From: JAYENY01 sp964563465 | GTDB lineage: Bacteria; Patescibacteriota; Minisyncoccia; Minisyncoccales; PEYH01 | Direction: 5' to 3' | Length of the DNA stretch: 36,039 nt | Assembly: GCA_964563465.1 (NCBI GenBank) | Contig: CAZLVZ010000003.1 | Span: 1 to 36,039 of the forward strand | Shown: piece after piece, positions 16,983-25,257 of the stretch | How the letters are laid out: every line of letters starts with the position of its first letter | Position numbering within the stretch: the stretch's first letter is position 1 | Notes under the pieces: generated by a model | Told to the model about the DNA's origin: nothing | What the model saw: the letters and a program-made list of their open reading frames with translations, nothing else | The model's database searches: none | Program-made: the position numbers and the translations under genes

Positions 16983-17016
16983 GGGGTAAGCCACACCAGC
17001 TTACCCCTCTTTTTTT
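16983..17016 (+). terminator. Rho-independent terminator after the PKD gene
   Basis: A perfect 9-bp stem GGGGTAAGC/GCTTACCCC (16983-16991 and 16999-17007) with a 7-nt loop is followed by CTTTTTTT-type sequence. The T tract runs directly into the -35 of the next promoter. Confidence 0.95.
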
Positions 17017-17043
17017 GACAATTCAGATTAAAGGTGGTAGAAA
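17015..17043 (+). promoter_or_regulatory. Promoter of the hpt gene
   Basis: TTGACA (17015-17020), 17-nt spacer, TAGAAA (17038-17043). Transcription would begin near 17050, which rules out the in-frame start at 17034 and supports the ATG at 17076. Confidence 0.65.
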
Positions 17044-17075
17044 TAATATTCAAATTCAAAATGAGGGAGGTAGAA

Positions 17076-17660
17076 ATGAATAGTTCTTTGGACAAGATAG
17101 AAGTTAGAAAGCTTTTTTCTGAAGAAGAAATCAAGGCAACAGTAAAGAGAATCGCTGAACAGATAGCGATTAAATATTTGCCTATTCTTGAGAAAGAGGG
17201 CGATAAATTCCGATTGCTTTTTGTCGGCGTTCTAAAAGGAGGAGAACCGTTCGCAAGCGATTTGGCTCGCGAGGTAAGCCGTATTTTCCCAGCGGTTTAT
17301 ATTCTAAAGGACTATATCTCGGTTGCTAGTCGCAACAAAGATAACAAATCAGGAGAAGTTCGCCTTTTATTAGATACTAGACAATCAATCAAAGGGATTT
17401 ATGTGATAATAGTGGAAGATATTGTGGACACAGGAGCAACAATGGCTTATTTGTGGCCACAATTTCTTTCACACAAACCTGCTGGACTGGAGTTATGCTC
17501 TTTAATCAACAAGATACCCGAGAGAGAAAAAGAAATAGAAATTCATTATGTGGGTTTTGAATTACCTAAACCTCTCTATGTGGTCGGATACGGTCTTGAT
17601 TCTAAAGAGCGATTTAGGGGACTTCCTTTCATTGGATATATTCCAGATGAACAGGACTGA
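17076..17660 (+). CDS. hpt: Hypoxanthine phosphoribosyltransferase
   Basis: HPRT salvages hypoxanthine or guanine with PRPP to give IMP or GMP. The 194-aa protein has the family layout: LLFVGVLKGGEPFASDL (PPi loop), the PRPP-binding loop V-E114-D115-I-V-D-T-G-A-T122, and the C-terminal base-binding segment VGYGLDSKERFRGLPFIGY. The start at 17076 is chosen because GGGAGGT lies 3-10 nt upstream and the promoter lies after the earlier in-frame starts. GC is high (33 of 60 at 17221-17280). The PRPP-producing prs gene at 25258-26217 belongs to the same Shine-Dalgarno gene class, and the two enzymes act in series. Confidence 0.93.
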   Translation: MNSSLDKIEVRKLFSEEEIKATVKRIAEQIAIKYLPILEKEGDKFRLLFVGVLKGGEPFASDLAREVSRIFPAVYILKDYISVASRNKDNKSGEVRLLLDTRQSIKGIYVIIVEDIVDTGATMAYLWPQFLSHKPAGLELCSLINKIPEREKEIEIHYVGFELPKPLYVVGYGLDSKERFRGLPFIGYIPDEQD

Positions 17661-17666
17661 TGATAG

Positions 17667-17703
17667 GGGGCGGTCGTATAACGACTTGCCCCTCTTGTTT
17701 TAT
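17667..17703 (+). terminator. Rho-independent terminator after hpt
   Basis: Stem GGGGC..GTCG (17667-17676) pairs with CGAC..GCCCC (17682-17692) around loop TATAA, followed by TCTTGTTTT. Confidence 0.8.
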
Positions 17704-17716
17704 AATCTAAGCATAT

Positions 17717-17729
17717 TAAAATTAAGTTA
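17717..17729 (+). promoter_or_regulatory. Candidate -10 of the DUF167-TsaC gene, leaderless spacing
   Basis: TAAAAT (17717-17722) ends 7 nt before the ATG at 17730; TTGTTT lies 16 nt upstream as a weak -35. No Shine-Dalgarno is present. Confidence 0.4.
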
Positions 17730-18509
17730 ATGTTTATTAAAGTTAAAGTATTTCCTAAATCAAAAAAGACGAGTGTTATTCAAAAATCCAATAATTCTTT
17801 TGAGATTAGGATTAAATCTAAGCCAGAAAGAGGCGAGGCCAATAAAGAGGTTATGCGCGCCTTGGCTGTTTTTTTTAATATTCGTCTTAATCAAATTAGA
17901 TTGATTAAAGGAAAAAAACAAAGGAATAAAATTTTTGAGCTTCCGTCAATTCCTAATCAGATTGAAAGAGCGGTAGATGTTTTAAAAAGGGGAGGCATAA
18001 TTGCTTACCCCACAGATACAGTTTACGGAGTTGGCTGTAATATTTTTGATGAGAAGGCGATAAAGCGAATTTTTAGATTAAAGAAGAGGAATTTTGATAA
18101 ACCTTTATCAGTGGCAGTTTGTGACTTTAAGATGCTTGAGCAATTAGTTGTTATAACAGAGAAAGATAAAAAAATTATTAAAAGATTGTTGCCAGGTCCA
18201 ACAACAGTTATTTTGCCCAAGAAACCAATTGTTTCCGATTTAATTACCAATGGAACTGATTATATTGGGATTCGGATTCCTAAAGACATAATAGCGCTTG
18301 AGATAATAAAAAAATCAGGTTTTCCAATTATTTCTACTTCTGCCAATATTTCTGGGCAAGAGCCAGTGAACAGTGCGGAAAAAGTTGATTTAAAAGTAGA
18401 TTTTGTGGTAAAAGGAAAATGTAAATATAAGAAGCCCTCAACTATTATTGATTTTAAAAATAAAAAAATAATTAGACAAGGAGCAGGGAAAATTAACATT
18501 TGGAAATAA
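17730..18509 (+). CDS. Fusion of DUF167 (YggU-like) and TsaC/Sua5 threonylcarbamoyl-AMP synthase
   Basis: The C-terminal part (about 73-259) is a YrdC/TsaC domain, which makes threonylcarbamoyl-AMP for t6A modification of ANN-decoding tRNAs. It shows GGIIAYPTDTVYGVG, KKRNFDKPLSVAV, PGPTTVILPKK, IGIRIPKD and STSANISGQEP. The N-terminal 70 residues match DUF167: KVKVFPKSKKTSV, RIKSKPERGEANKEVMRALA and a basic GKKQRNKIFEL end. There is no stop or internal start forcing a split, so it reads as one 259-aa protein. The function of DUF167 is unknown. The gene opens a short operon with the GerMN protein 4 nt downstream. Confidence 0.88.
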   Translation: MFIKVKVFPKSKKTSVIQKSNNSFEIRIKSKPERGEANKEVMRALAVFFNIRLNQIRLIKGKKQRNKIFELPSIPNQIERAVDVLKRGGIIAYPTDTVYGVGCNIFDEKAIKRIFRLKKRNFDKPLSVAVCDFKMLEQLVVITEKDKKIIKRLLPGPTTVILPKKPIVSDLITNGTDYIGIRIPKDIIALEIIKKSGFPIISTSANISGQEPVNSAEKVDLKVDFVVKGKCKYKKPSTIIDFKNKKIIRQGAGKINIWK

Positions 18510-18513
18510 ACAT

Positions 18514-19005
18514 ATGATTAAACAAATTTTTAATATTGTTGCGATTATTTTGTTGGCTATTATAATTGGCGTTTTGGTTTATTTTTTCTATCCAGAATCT
18601 CAAGGGCCGGGAGAGACAATGCTTGTCAAGGTCTTTTTTAGCAATACTTATGAAGACCCGAATGCGCTCCATTGCGATAAAGTATATTTTTCCCAAAGAG
18701 AAATTCCTAAGAGTCAATCTATAGCACAGGATTCTATTAAAGAGCTATTAAAGGGTGTAAATCAAACAGAAAAAGAAGCGGGATTTTTTACTAATATTAA
18801 TGAAGGCGTTAAAATTCAAGGTTTTAGCATTGAGAATAGGGTAGCTAAAATTGACTTTAACGATAAATTGAACGAAGAAGTAGCTGGTTCTTGCAGAGTT
18901 CAAGCCATAAGGGCGCAAATTACGGAAACACTAAAGCAGTTTCCAGAGATTGATGATGTTGTTATTTCAATAAATGATAACGAAGAGGATATCTTGCAAC
19001 CATAA
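18514..19005 (+). CDS. Membrane-anchored GerMN-domain protein
   Basis: The 163-aa protein has an N-terminal transmembrane helix (about 5-26) and an extracytoplasmic GerMN domain (about 33-155), recognisable by MLVKVFFSN, SIAQDSIKELLKG, AKIDFNDKLNEE and the end ETLKQFPEIDDVVISIN. GerMN is named for the spore protein GerM, but it occurs widely in non-spore-formers, including cell-envelope proteins; nothing here indicates sporulation. Two cysteines (about residues 49 and 129) could form a disulfide. The gene follows the TsaC fusion by 4 nt and is probably cotranscribed. Confidence 0.8.
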   Translation: MIKQIFNIVAIILLAIIIGVLVYFFYPESQGPGETMLVKVFFSNTYEDPNALHCDKVYFSQREIPKSQSIAQDSIKELLKGVNQTEKEAGFFTNINEGVKIQGFSIENRVAKIDFNDKLNEEVAGSCRVQAIRAQITETLKQFPEIDDVVISINDNEEDILQP

Positions 19006-19046
19006 TTAAAAAAATATTTGAGAATTATTTTTTGGAATGTATATAA

Positions 19047-19080
19047 AATAGGGTTCGCTATAAGCGAGCCCTATTGATTT
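19047..19080. terminator. Bidirectional terminator between convergent genes
   Basis: A 13-bp stem AATAGGGTTCGCT (19047-19059) with AGCGAGCCCTATT (19063-19075), containing one G-T pair, has a 3-nt loop. T-rich sequence flanks both sides. Confidence 0.9.
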
Positions 19081-19092
19081 TGCGACGAATCG

Positions 19093-19776
19093 CTACTCAA
19101 CTTCTGTCAACGAAGGATATTTAAGAAAATCATCTGGTAGTAGAAAATCAGGAGTTTTCTGAGATTCCAATTCAATGCCTACGCTTTCAAATGTTCGAAA
19201 TACAAATTCAGTGCAAATTACCGTTTGCCAACCGTCTGAACTGTTTAGATTGGTAAAAATGCGATTTTCTTGATTGATTCCGAAGAGAAAAGCGGCTAAG
19301 CTAAGTATTGGTTTTGCGATTGCTTTAAGAAGGGGATTTTCAATAGTGAAATACTTCAAGAAAGTTAATCCCATTTCTATTAGTTCTCTTATGCTTGGAT
19401 AAGGAGTTCCTATTACTGCCATAGAATTGGCCTGCATTGTTTGTTTCTGTTTTTCCGTAAGTCCTGGATAGCGAAGTATTTTGGTGATATTTGTTTCTTG
19501 CTTAATTGAGGAGAAATTAACTCCTTTTTCCCCAGCTCCAATAATCAAATTATTTCCCCAATACATGGCAACATGTGAGAATCTACAGCCAAAGGCATTT
19601 TGGAGTAACCAATCTAACCAATAGAACGGTTTTCCTGTTTTGCTTTGAAACAGTAGAACATCACCTATCTCCAAATCTCTGCCTGCGTCATTCTCTTCCG
19701 CAATCGTTGCGAAAGAAATGGCTATACTTAGCAAAAACAATGCCATCATACAGGTCTTAAGCAGATTCTTTTTCAT
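19093..19776 (-). CDS. Secreted permuted papain-fold (NlpC/P60-like, YiiX-type) hydrolase
   Basis: The 227-aa product has a signal peptide (MKKNLLKTCMMALFLLSIAIS, cleavage near ATIA). The mature part has the order seen in circularly permuted NlpC/P60 proteins such as YiiX: GDVLLFQSKTG, catalytic-type H68 in FSHVAMYWGN, AGEKGVNFSS, and C188 in ICTEFVFRTF with E190. Members hydrolyse peptide, amide or lipid-ester bonds; the substrate is unknown. The ATG at 19776 is chosen over 19788 because AGGGGG lies just upstream of it. It belongs to the Shine-Dalgarno gene class and has its own promoter and terminator. Confidence 0.82.
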   Translation of the reverse strand: MKKNLLKTCMMALFLLSIAISFATIAEENDAGRDLEIGDVLLFQSKTGKPFYWLDWLLQNAFGCRFSHVAMYWGNNLIIGAGEKGVNFSSIKQETNITKILRYPGLTEKQKQTMQANSMAVIGTPYPSIRELIEMGLTFLKYFTIENPLLKAIAKPILSLAAFLFGINQENRIFTNLNSSDGWQTVICTEFVFRTFESVGIELESQKTPDFLLPDDFLKYPSLTEVE

Positions 19777-19824
19777 ATTCCCCCTCATCTCTGATTTTAA
19801 TGTGCTGTTTGACTTTAGGTTAAC

Positions 19825-19854
19825 ATATTAGCACTATTTTTTTGAAAAAGTCAA
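19825..19854 (-). promoter_or_regulatory. Promoter of the 19093-19776 gene
   Basis: On the minus strand TTGACT (19854-19849), an 18-nt spacer and TAATAT (19830-19825), leaving a leader of about 42 nt with AGGGGG before the ATG. Confidence 0.7.
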
Positions 19855-19907
19855 ATCGTTTTAATTTTTTGATCAATTATTTATATCTCGAAAATATTCT
19901 TAAGCTA

Positions 19908-19923
19908 TGTTAAAGTATCTATA
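19908..19923 (+). promoter_or_regulatory. Candidate extended -10 of femAB copy 2, leaderless spacing
   Basis: TGTTAAAGT (19908-19916) has the TGn extension and ends 7 nt before the ATG at 19924. No Shine-Dalgarno or strong -35 is visible. Confidence 0.4.
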
Positions 19924-20949
19924 ATGATAAAAGAAATAAAAAATAAAAACGAATGGGAATCTTTTTTAATAAATTGCAAAAACAAAACTTTTTTGCAATC
20001 TTGGAATTGGGGTAAATTTAATGAAGAATTAGGAAAAAAGATTTGGCGTTTAGGAATTTATGAAAATGATGAACTTTTAGCGATTTGTCTTGTAGTTAAA
20101 ATAAAGGCCAGAAGGGGAATCTATTTGCTTATAGAACATGGACCAGTTTTGAGATACAAAGAACAAGATAAAAATTATGAGATAATGAAAGATTTGTTGG
20201 AATACTTGAAGATACTTGCTAAAAAAGAAACAGCCAATTTTATAAGAATTTGTGCAATCTTAGAAAGCAATAAAGAGAACATTCAATTATTTAAAGATTT
20301 AGGTTTTCGGCAAGCGCCGATACACGAACATCCGGAAGTTAGCTGGGTGTTAGATATTGATAAATCAGAAGATGAACTTTTAATGAATATGCGAAAGACG
20401 ACTCGTTATTTAATTCGGCAAGGGCTTAAAAATTCTGATATTCAAATTATAAAAAGCAAAGACATAAAAGATATTGATGTTTTTAATAAACTTTATTTAA
20501 AAACGGGTAAGAGGGGAGGATTCGTTCCTTTCTCTTTTAATTTTTTAAAAAATGAATTTAAGATTTTTTCAGAAGACGACGAAATTTTATTATTGCTTGG
20601 AAAATACAAAAAAGAAGTAGTGGCCGGAGCAATGATAATTTTTTGGCAGAATAGCGCTTTTTATCATCAAGGAGCTTCCTTGAGGAAATACAGCAAAATG
20701 CCCGTAAGCTATTTACTTCAATGGGAAGCAATCAAAGAAGCTCGGAATAGAGGGCTAAAACATTATAGTTTTTGGGGGATTGCTCCTAAAGACAAGCCCA
20801 ATCATCCATGGAAGGGGCTTACTCTATTCAAAAAAGGATTTGGCGGAAGGCAAGAAGAATATGTTGAGGCACAAGATTTTATTATTTCTCAAAAATATTG
20901 GTTTAGTTATATAATCGAGCGGTTTAGAAAGATAAAAAGAGGATTCTAG
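19924..20949 (+). CDS. FemAB/FemX-family peptidyltransferase (copy 2)
   Basis: The 341-aa protein repeats the landmarks of the copy at 10452: FLQSWNWGKFNEELGKKIWR, MRKTTRYLIRQGLKNS, YHQGASLRKYSKMPVSYLLQW and HYSFWGIAPKDKPNHPWKGLTLFKKGFGG. The two are clearly paralogues but well diverged, which fits addition of different residues or at different positions of the peptidoglycan bridge. The catalytic model is transfer from aminoacyl-tRNA to lipid II on the cytoplasmic face. An FtsQ-like gene follows after 4 nt. The donor tRNA and position cannot be determined here. Confidence 0.88.
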   Translation: MIKEIKNKNEWESFLINCKNKTFLQSWNWGKFNEELGKKIWRLGIYENDELLAICLVVKIKARRGIYLLIEHGPVLRYKEQDKNYEIMKDLLEYLKILAKKETANFIRICAILESNKENIQLFKDLGFRQAPIHEHPEVSWVLDIDKSEDELLMNMRKTTRYLIRQGLKNSDIQIIKSKDIKDIDVFNKLYLKTGKRGGFVPFSFNFLKNEFKIFSEDDEILLLLGKYKKEVVAGAMIIFWQNSAFYHQGASLRKYSKMPVSYLLQWEAIKEARNRGLKHYSFWGIAPKDKPNHPWKGLTLFKKGFGGRQEEYVEAQDFIISQKYWFSYIIERFRKIKRGF

Positions 20950-20953
20950 TCTT

Positions 20954-21745
20954 ATGAACAAGAGGGGGAAATATCAATATAGTAAAAAATATCGTCATAT
21001 AAGGAAGAAAAAATCTATTTTTAAGAATCGTTATTTTTGGTTTTTTCTCACAGGTGTTTTTGTGTTCTGTGGGTTTTTTTATTTTTTTATTTTTTCTCCA
21101 GTTTTTCAGATACAAACAATTTCAATTCAAAAAACAAATTTTATAAATAAACAAGAAGTAGAAAAAGGCGTGGAAAAAATAATAGAGAAAAAAGTTTTAT
21201 TTTTGCCAACTAAAAGTATTTTTATTTTAAACAAAAAAGAGATTAAAAATTTTGTTCTTGAAAATTTTTTTCCAGCCCAAAAAGTCATTGTTAAAAAAGC
21301 GTTGTTGCATAAATTATTGATTGAAATTCAAGAAAAAAGGACATCGGCTATTGCCTGTTCAAAAGAACAGTGCTGTTTGATTGATGAGCTCGGATTCGCT
21401 TTTTATCGTATATCTAAAGATGATATATCCGAAGATATGCCAATGATATTTTTTGGACATCTTATAAACGAGAAAGAAAAGCTTTTAGATGAAGAGATTT
21501 TGAGTTTCGTGTCTTCCATTCACATAGGTCTTAAAAAGAGAGAAATTCTTGTCCAAGAATTTAAAGTTTCTCCTTCAAAAATAGAGGCAAAAACAGCTAA
21601 TGATTTATTATTTTACTTTTCTCCTCAAAAAAATCCTGATTTGCAGATTGAGGACTTAATTTTACTTTTAAAAGACGAAATTATATCCGAGACAGATAAA
21701 ATAGAATATATTGATCTCCGTTTTGACAAAATTTTCTATAAATAA
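20954..21745 (+). CDS. FtsQ/DivIB-like cell division protein
   Basis: The 263-aa protein has a strongly basic cytoplasmic N-terminus (KKYRHIRKKK), one transmembrane helix (about 28-51), then a POTRA-like region beginning FQIQTISIQKTNFINKQEV and an FtsQ-type block ending in LIDELGFAFYRI. FtsQ/DivIB links early and late divisome proteins. Length and topology fit. A small cluster of cysteines (ACSKEQCC) just before that block is unusual. The sequence family is weakly conserved, so the call is moderate. Its transcript ends at a bidirectional terminator shared with the minus-strand glycosyltransferase. Confidence 0.72.
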   Translation: MNKRGKYQYSKKYRHIRKKKSIFKNRYFWFFLTGVFVFCGFFYFFIFSPVFQIQTISIQKTNFINKQEVEKGVEKIIEKKVLFLPTKSIFILNKKEIKNFVLENFFPAQKVIVKKALLHKLLIEIQEKRTSAIACSKEQCCLIDELGFAFYRISKDDISEDMPMIFFGHLINEKEKLLDEEILSFVSSIHIGLKKREILVQEFKVSPSKIEAKTANDLLFYFSPQKNPDLQIEDLILLLKDEIISETDKIEYIDLRFDKIFYK

Positions 21746-21755
21746 TTAATATTTG

Positions 21756-21807
21756 AGCAAAGTAAAAAAATGATGGAAGTCCAATTTCCACCATTTTTTT
21801 TGCTCGT
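21756..21807. terminator. Bidirectional terminator between convergent genes
   Basis: A long imperfect hairpin has an outer arm GAGCAAA..AAAAAATG and an inner TGGAA/TTCCA stem, closing with CATTTTTTTTGCTC. It serves both ftsQ-like (plus) and GT39 (minus). Confidence 0.85.
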
Positions 21808-21826
21808 TATTATTGATAATTTAAAA

Positions 21827-23590
21827 TTAATCTATATGATAGACAAAGATTGAGTTGCCTATGCGGATGGGTTCATAGTTGTTTAGCCAGCTTAACGAGG
21901 TTGTGTCTTTGTCATATCCAGCGGCTGGAATGGCCCTGTTTTCTTGTAGAAGAGTCGCAGAAATAGCAATCCATCCCTTGTTTTCTTCTGGTCCTCCGTT
22001 TATCCATGTTCCTTTCAGTTTGTTACCTAAGCGATATTCGGGATTATCGCCGCCAAAATAGGCGACTTTTATTTCTTGAATATTATTTTTTTCTACAAAT
22101 TGAGTCAATCGTTTTAAATCTTGACCCCAATCATAGTTAGAGTCCACCGCAACCTTGTAACCATTTTTAGAACCCCCGGATAATTCGTTGTAATAAGAAA
22201 TATAGTTAGGAAAAGCTAAGATAGAACTGATTACATACCAAGCTATTAGAGCACCAAACAGACAGCCAAAAATTAATTTGGATTGTTTTTTCATTCTGTT
22301 TATTGAGCGAAAGAATCCAAGAGAGATTAGGATATACATCGCTGGAAATGTCGGGAGAATATGCCTGACTCCAATATTTAGATTTCCGGTAATAGATGTT
22401 GTCCAATAAACGACGAATAGAATAAGCAAGGAAAATTCAGCCAAATGATTTGTTATCCAAGTTTTTGACCGTTTCCCAACTTTTTTGAAGAAATTTGTTT
22501 TTTTAATCGCAAAAATCCAGAACAGAATAACTAAAAAAGTTAAAATATGAAACGACAAAGGCACTTTTAGAAGATACATTACTGGAAAATATTCTTTCCA
22601 CGCATTGCCAGAAACTTTACCCAAAAAATATACCGTATTACCGCCAGCTACTCTACTTGTTGCCATCAAAACACCAAACGCATATTGTGAGATTGGTCTT
22701 ATAATTGGATTTTTAGCTCCTTGAATAAAGAGATCGTTTATAAAAGAATCATCTAAAATTGTCTGCATATCTTTAAGTTGTCGTTCAGCAGGATAATTTG
22801 TAATATGAAATTGATATACAGGCCAAATGATTAAAATTAAAGCGACTAAGCCTACAACGACAGATAAACCAAGATATTTTAAGACATTTTTTATCTTTTT
22901 GTTTTCTATCCACGCATAAACAACAGTGACTATACCCAAAGAAGGAACTAAAAGCACAAGAGAGAATTTTAGGCACAGGGCTATCCCGAGCATTATTCCA
23001 GCAATAAAAATATTTTTAGCAGACGGTTTTTTCAAAAATTTCAGCCAGAAATAAGTGGCGATTAAAAATCCGAGAACAGCAGCTATGTCCGTAGTTACTA
23101 ATCTTCCGTGAGCAAGGAATGAAGGAGAAAACGAGAATAGAGTCAAAGCCAAAAGTGCTGGTTTATTGCCACCTAATTTTTTAACCCAGAAGAAAATAAA
23201 CCAACCAGTCAACAGGAGTAGCAGAATCATTGGAATACGGGACCAAAAAATAATTTGGTCAGCATCGTTTCCTGATTTAAAAATAAATTGATCCCCCGAT
23301 TCCCATTGGCCATTAATGTCATTGGTCCAAGAAGAATGTTCGGTGGGGAAATTGAGATTTAGAAACAATAATGGAATAGCGGACAAATCCTTAGCTAACG
23401 GGGGATGTTCGGGATTCAAGCGATAGTCCTGCATACTTAAATAAGAATATCCGGACGGAATATGCGCTTTTTCATCCATCGTTAAGGACATGTTTCTAAT
23501 ACTTAAAAAGCTCAAGAGAAAACATATCACCAAAAGAACAATGGCAATTATGTTTGTGTTCGCGTTAGTTAACTTCATAAACTTTGACAT
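21827..23590 (-). CDS. GT39/PMT-like membrane glycosyltransferase (copy 1)
   Basis: The 587-aa polytopic protein has the mannosyltransferase-like first loop with D39-E40 (TMDEKAHIPSGYSYLSMQDY) followed by RLNPEHPPLAKDLSAIP, and roughly eleven hydrophobic segments. Such enzymes transfer sugars from a lipid carrier (polyprenyl phosphate) to protein or lipid on the outer face. The C-terminal loop (DSNYDWGQDLKRLTQFV) is a common feature of this bacterial group. It overlaps the upstream GT gene by 26 nt; a second ATG at 23578 is possible. Acceptor and donor are not predictable. Confidence 0.87.
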   Translation of the reverse strand: MSKFMKLTNANTNIIAIVLLVICFLLSFLSIRNMSLTMDEKAHIPSGYSYLSMQDYRLNPEHPPLAKDLSAIPLLFLNLNFPTEHSSWTNDINGQWESGDQFIFKSGNDADQIIFWSRIPMILLLLLTGWFIFFWVKKLGGNKPALLALTLFSFSPSFLAHGRLVTTDIAAVLGFLIATYFWLKFLKKPSAKNIFIAGIMLGIALCLKFSLVLLVPSLGIVTVVYAWIENKKIKNVLKYLGLSVVVGLVALILIIWPVYQFHITNYPAERQLKDMQTILDDSFINDLFIQGAKNPIIRPISQYAFGVLMATSRVAGGNTVYFLGKVSGNAWKEYFPVMYLLKVPLSFHILTFLVILFWIFAIKKTNFFKKVGKRSKTWITNHLAEFSLLILFVVYWTTSITGNLNIGVRHILPTFPAMYILISLGFFRSINRMKKQSKLIFGCLFGALIAWYVISSILAFPNYISYYNELSGGSKNGYKVAVDSNYDWGQDLKRLTQFVEKNNIQEIKVAYFGGDNPEYRLGNKLKGTWINGGPEENKGWIAISATLLQENRAIPAAGYDKDTTSLSWLNNYEPIRIGNSIFVYHID

Positions 23591-25172
23591 TATTAATTAT
23601 TTTTACTAAACCATTAGGAAAAGATTTTTCTAATAGGTTTGATATTGCATCATCAAAACGCATAGGAACAATAATAATTTTCTTATCTCTCATTTGAATT
23701 TGATTTATTTGTTCCGGATTTAAGTAAGTAGCTCGCAATTCTCCATATTCCATTCTTTCAATGAACATTATTGTTTGAGCGGACACGGGAGGGCCGTCTG
23801 GATATGGAACCGCCGTGCCTCCCTCATTAACAATAATATATTTTTGATTTTCATTTGGTAAAGAATTAAGGGTTTTACCAATATCCACGAATCTTTGAGT
23901 AAAAGCTCCAGTTACATTGGTATTTTTTGCCCAAGCATCAAAATATTTTTGGAATTGGGCAGTGAACAAACTAAAGAATAAAAAAGCAATAATAAAATAA
24001 AGGAAAAATTTGAGAAATTTATTTTTTGGCTTTAAGTCAAGCCATTTATAAGATTTTATTTTTTTAAAAAGCCAATATCCACCCAATGCGGCGAAAATAT
24101 AAATAACGGGAATTATTCCTATTGTTCTAAGAGAATGAGGAAGCCCCTCGTATGTTAATGCACCTGGCAAAATCATTACAAAGAACCACCCAAAAAGGAA
24201 AGAATAAATAGAGAGTGATTCATAATTTTTTTCTTTATAAGAAGATAATAATTTTTTTAAAGAGAATACAAAACCAATTAAAAATAAAATGCCGATAGGC
24301 CAAAGAAGTTGGGGAAATCCGGATAAATTATGTCTCCAATTGAAATCACCCGAAACATTAAACATTACTAAATGTCTTATTAAGCTTATAAAAAATGATT
24401 TAATAGCATTGTCTTGAGCAAAAATAGAGATTGGTCCGAGGCGACCAAGAAAATCCGCTGGCTTAGAAATGAAATATAACCACAATGGCAGAGATGTTAT
24501 AATTGCAGAGATAATAAAATAAAAAGCGCAAAGAAAAAACTTTTTTAATTCTTTTTCTTTTTTGAAAAGAAAGAAGTAGGGGATAATAATAAATGGAAAG
24601 ATTAAAAGAGCTAAGCGGAAAGAGGAATAAGTATAAAAACCAAGACCGAAGAATATTCCAGAGACGACAATATAAAAAGTATTTTTCTTTTTTAATCCGT
24701 TAAAGAAGAAATAAAAGCAAAATACAAGAATAAAAGGAAGCAGAATTCCCCTAAAACCGATTCTTGAAAAATTAATATGCCAAAAGGAAATAGAGAGCAA
24801 AAAACTTGCGAAAAGGGCAAGGTTTTTAGAAACACCGGCTTTAAATTTTAAATTTTTAAATAATTCTTTAGTAAGTAAATAAAGGCCAAGTATAGTTAAA
24901 ATTCCAATAAAAGCAGAAGTTATTCTTAAAGAGAATGGACTAACTCCAAATATTTTAAAATCTAAAGCAACAAGATTCATATATAATCCTTCTCTACCAT
25001 TATTTTCAGGATAAAAAACTTTTCCGGGATTAGTAAAAGCATCATTAGCATTCATTGCTTCATCGGGATAAAGTCCGGGGGGAGTGGTGTTCAAAGAATA
25101 TGTCCTTAAAAAACCACCAATCAATAATATGACTGCCAAGAGAATGATAGTTTTTTTATCTAATTTCCACAT
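23565..25172 (-). CDS. GT39/ArnT-like membrane glycosyltransferase (copy 2)
   Basis: The 535-aa polytopic protein begins with a transmembrane helix and the catalytic-loop motif PPGLYPDEAMNANDA (D37-E38), typical of the GT39/ArnT superfamily, with many further hydrophobic helices and a soluble C-terminal part (about 420-535). It is upstream of, and translationally overlapped with, the other GT39-type gene, so the two are probably one operon and may act on the same lipid-linked sugar. A TATAAT box lies 6 nt before the ATG and there is no Shine-Dalgarno. Substrate unknown. Confidence 0.85.
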   Translation of the reverse strand: MWKLDKKTIILLAVILLIGGFLRTYSLNTTPPGLYPDEAMNANDAFTNPGKVFYPENNGREGLYMNLVALDFKIFGVSPFSLRITSAFIGILTILGLYLLTKELFKNLKFKAGVSKNLALFASFLLSISFWHINFSRIGFRGILLPFILVFCFYFFFNGLKKKNTFYIVVSGIFFGLGFYTYSSFRLALLIFPFIIIPYFFLFKKEKELKKFFLCAFYFIISAIITSLPLWLYFISKPADFLGRLGPISIFAQDNAIKSFFISLIRHLVMFNVSGDFNWRHNLSGFPQLLWPIGILFLIGFVFSLKKLLSSYKEKNYESLSIYSFLFGWFFVMILPGALTYEGLPHSLRTIGIIPVIYIFAALGGYWLFKKIKSYKWLDLKPKNKFLKFFLYFIIAFLFFSLFTAQFQKYFDAWAKNTNVTGAFTQRFVDIGKTLNSLPNENQKYIIVNEGGTAVPYPDGPPVSAQTIMFIERMEYGELRATYLNPEQINQIQMRDKKIIIVPMRFDDAISNLLEKSFPNGLVKIINNVKVYEVN

Positions 25173-25178
25173 TAAATT

Positions 25179-25184
25179 ATTATA
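25179..25184 (-). promoter_or_regulatory. Candidate -10 of the GT39 operon, leaderless spacing
   Basis: On the minus strand a perfect TATAAT ends 6 nt before the ATG at 25172. No clear -35 at normal spacing is seen. The position predicts transcription starting at the start codon. Confidence 0.45.
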
Positions 25185-25212
25185 GCAATAACATAATGAT
25201 AATCATAGTGGA

Positions 25213-25247
25213 AAAAAATCCCCACCGAGCCGAAGCAAGGCGGGGGA
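25213..25247 (-). terminator. Rho-independent terminator of prs
   Basis: Read on the minus strand, CCCCCGCC and GGTGGGG pair around a GC-closed TTCG loop and are followed by ATTTTTTT. It separates prs from the downstream GT39 operon on the same strand. Confidence 0.8.
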
Positions 25248-25257
25248 GCGATAATCA

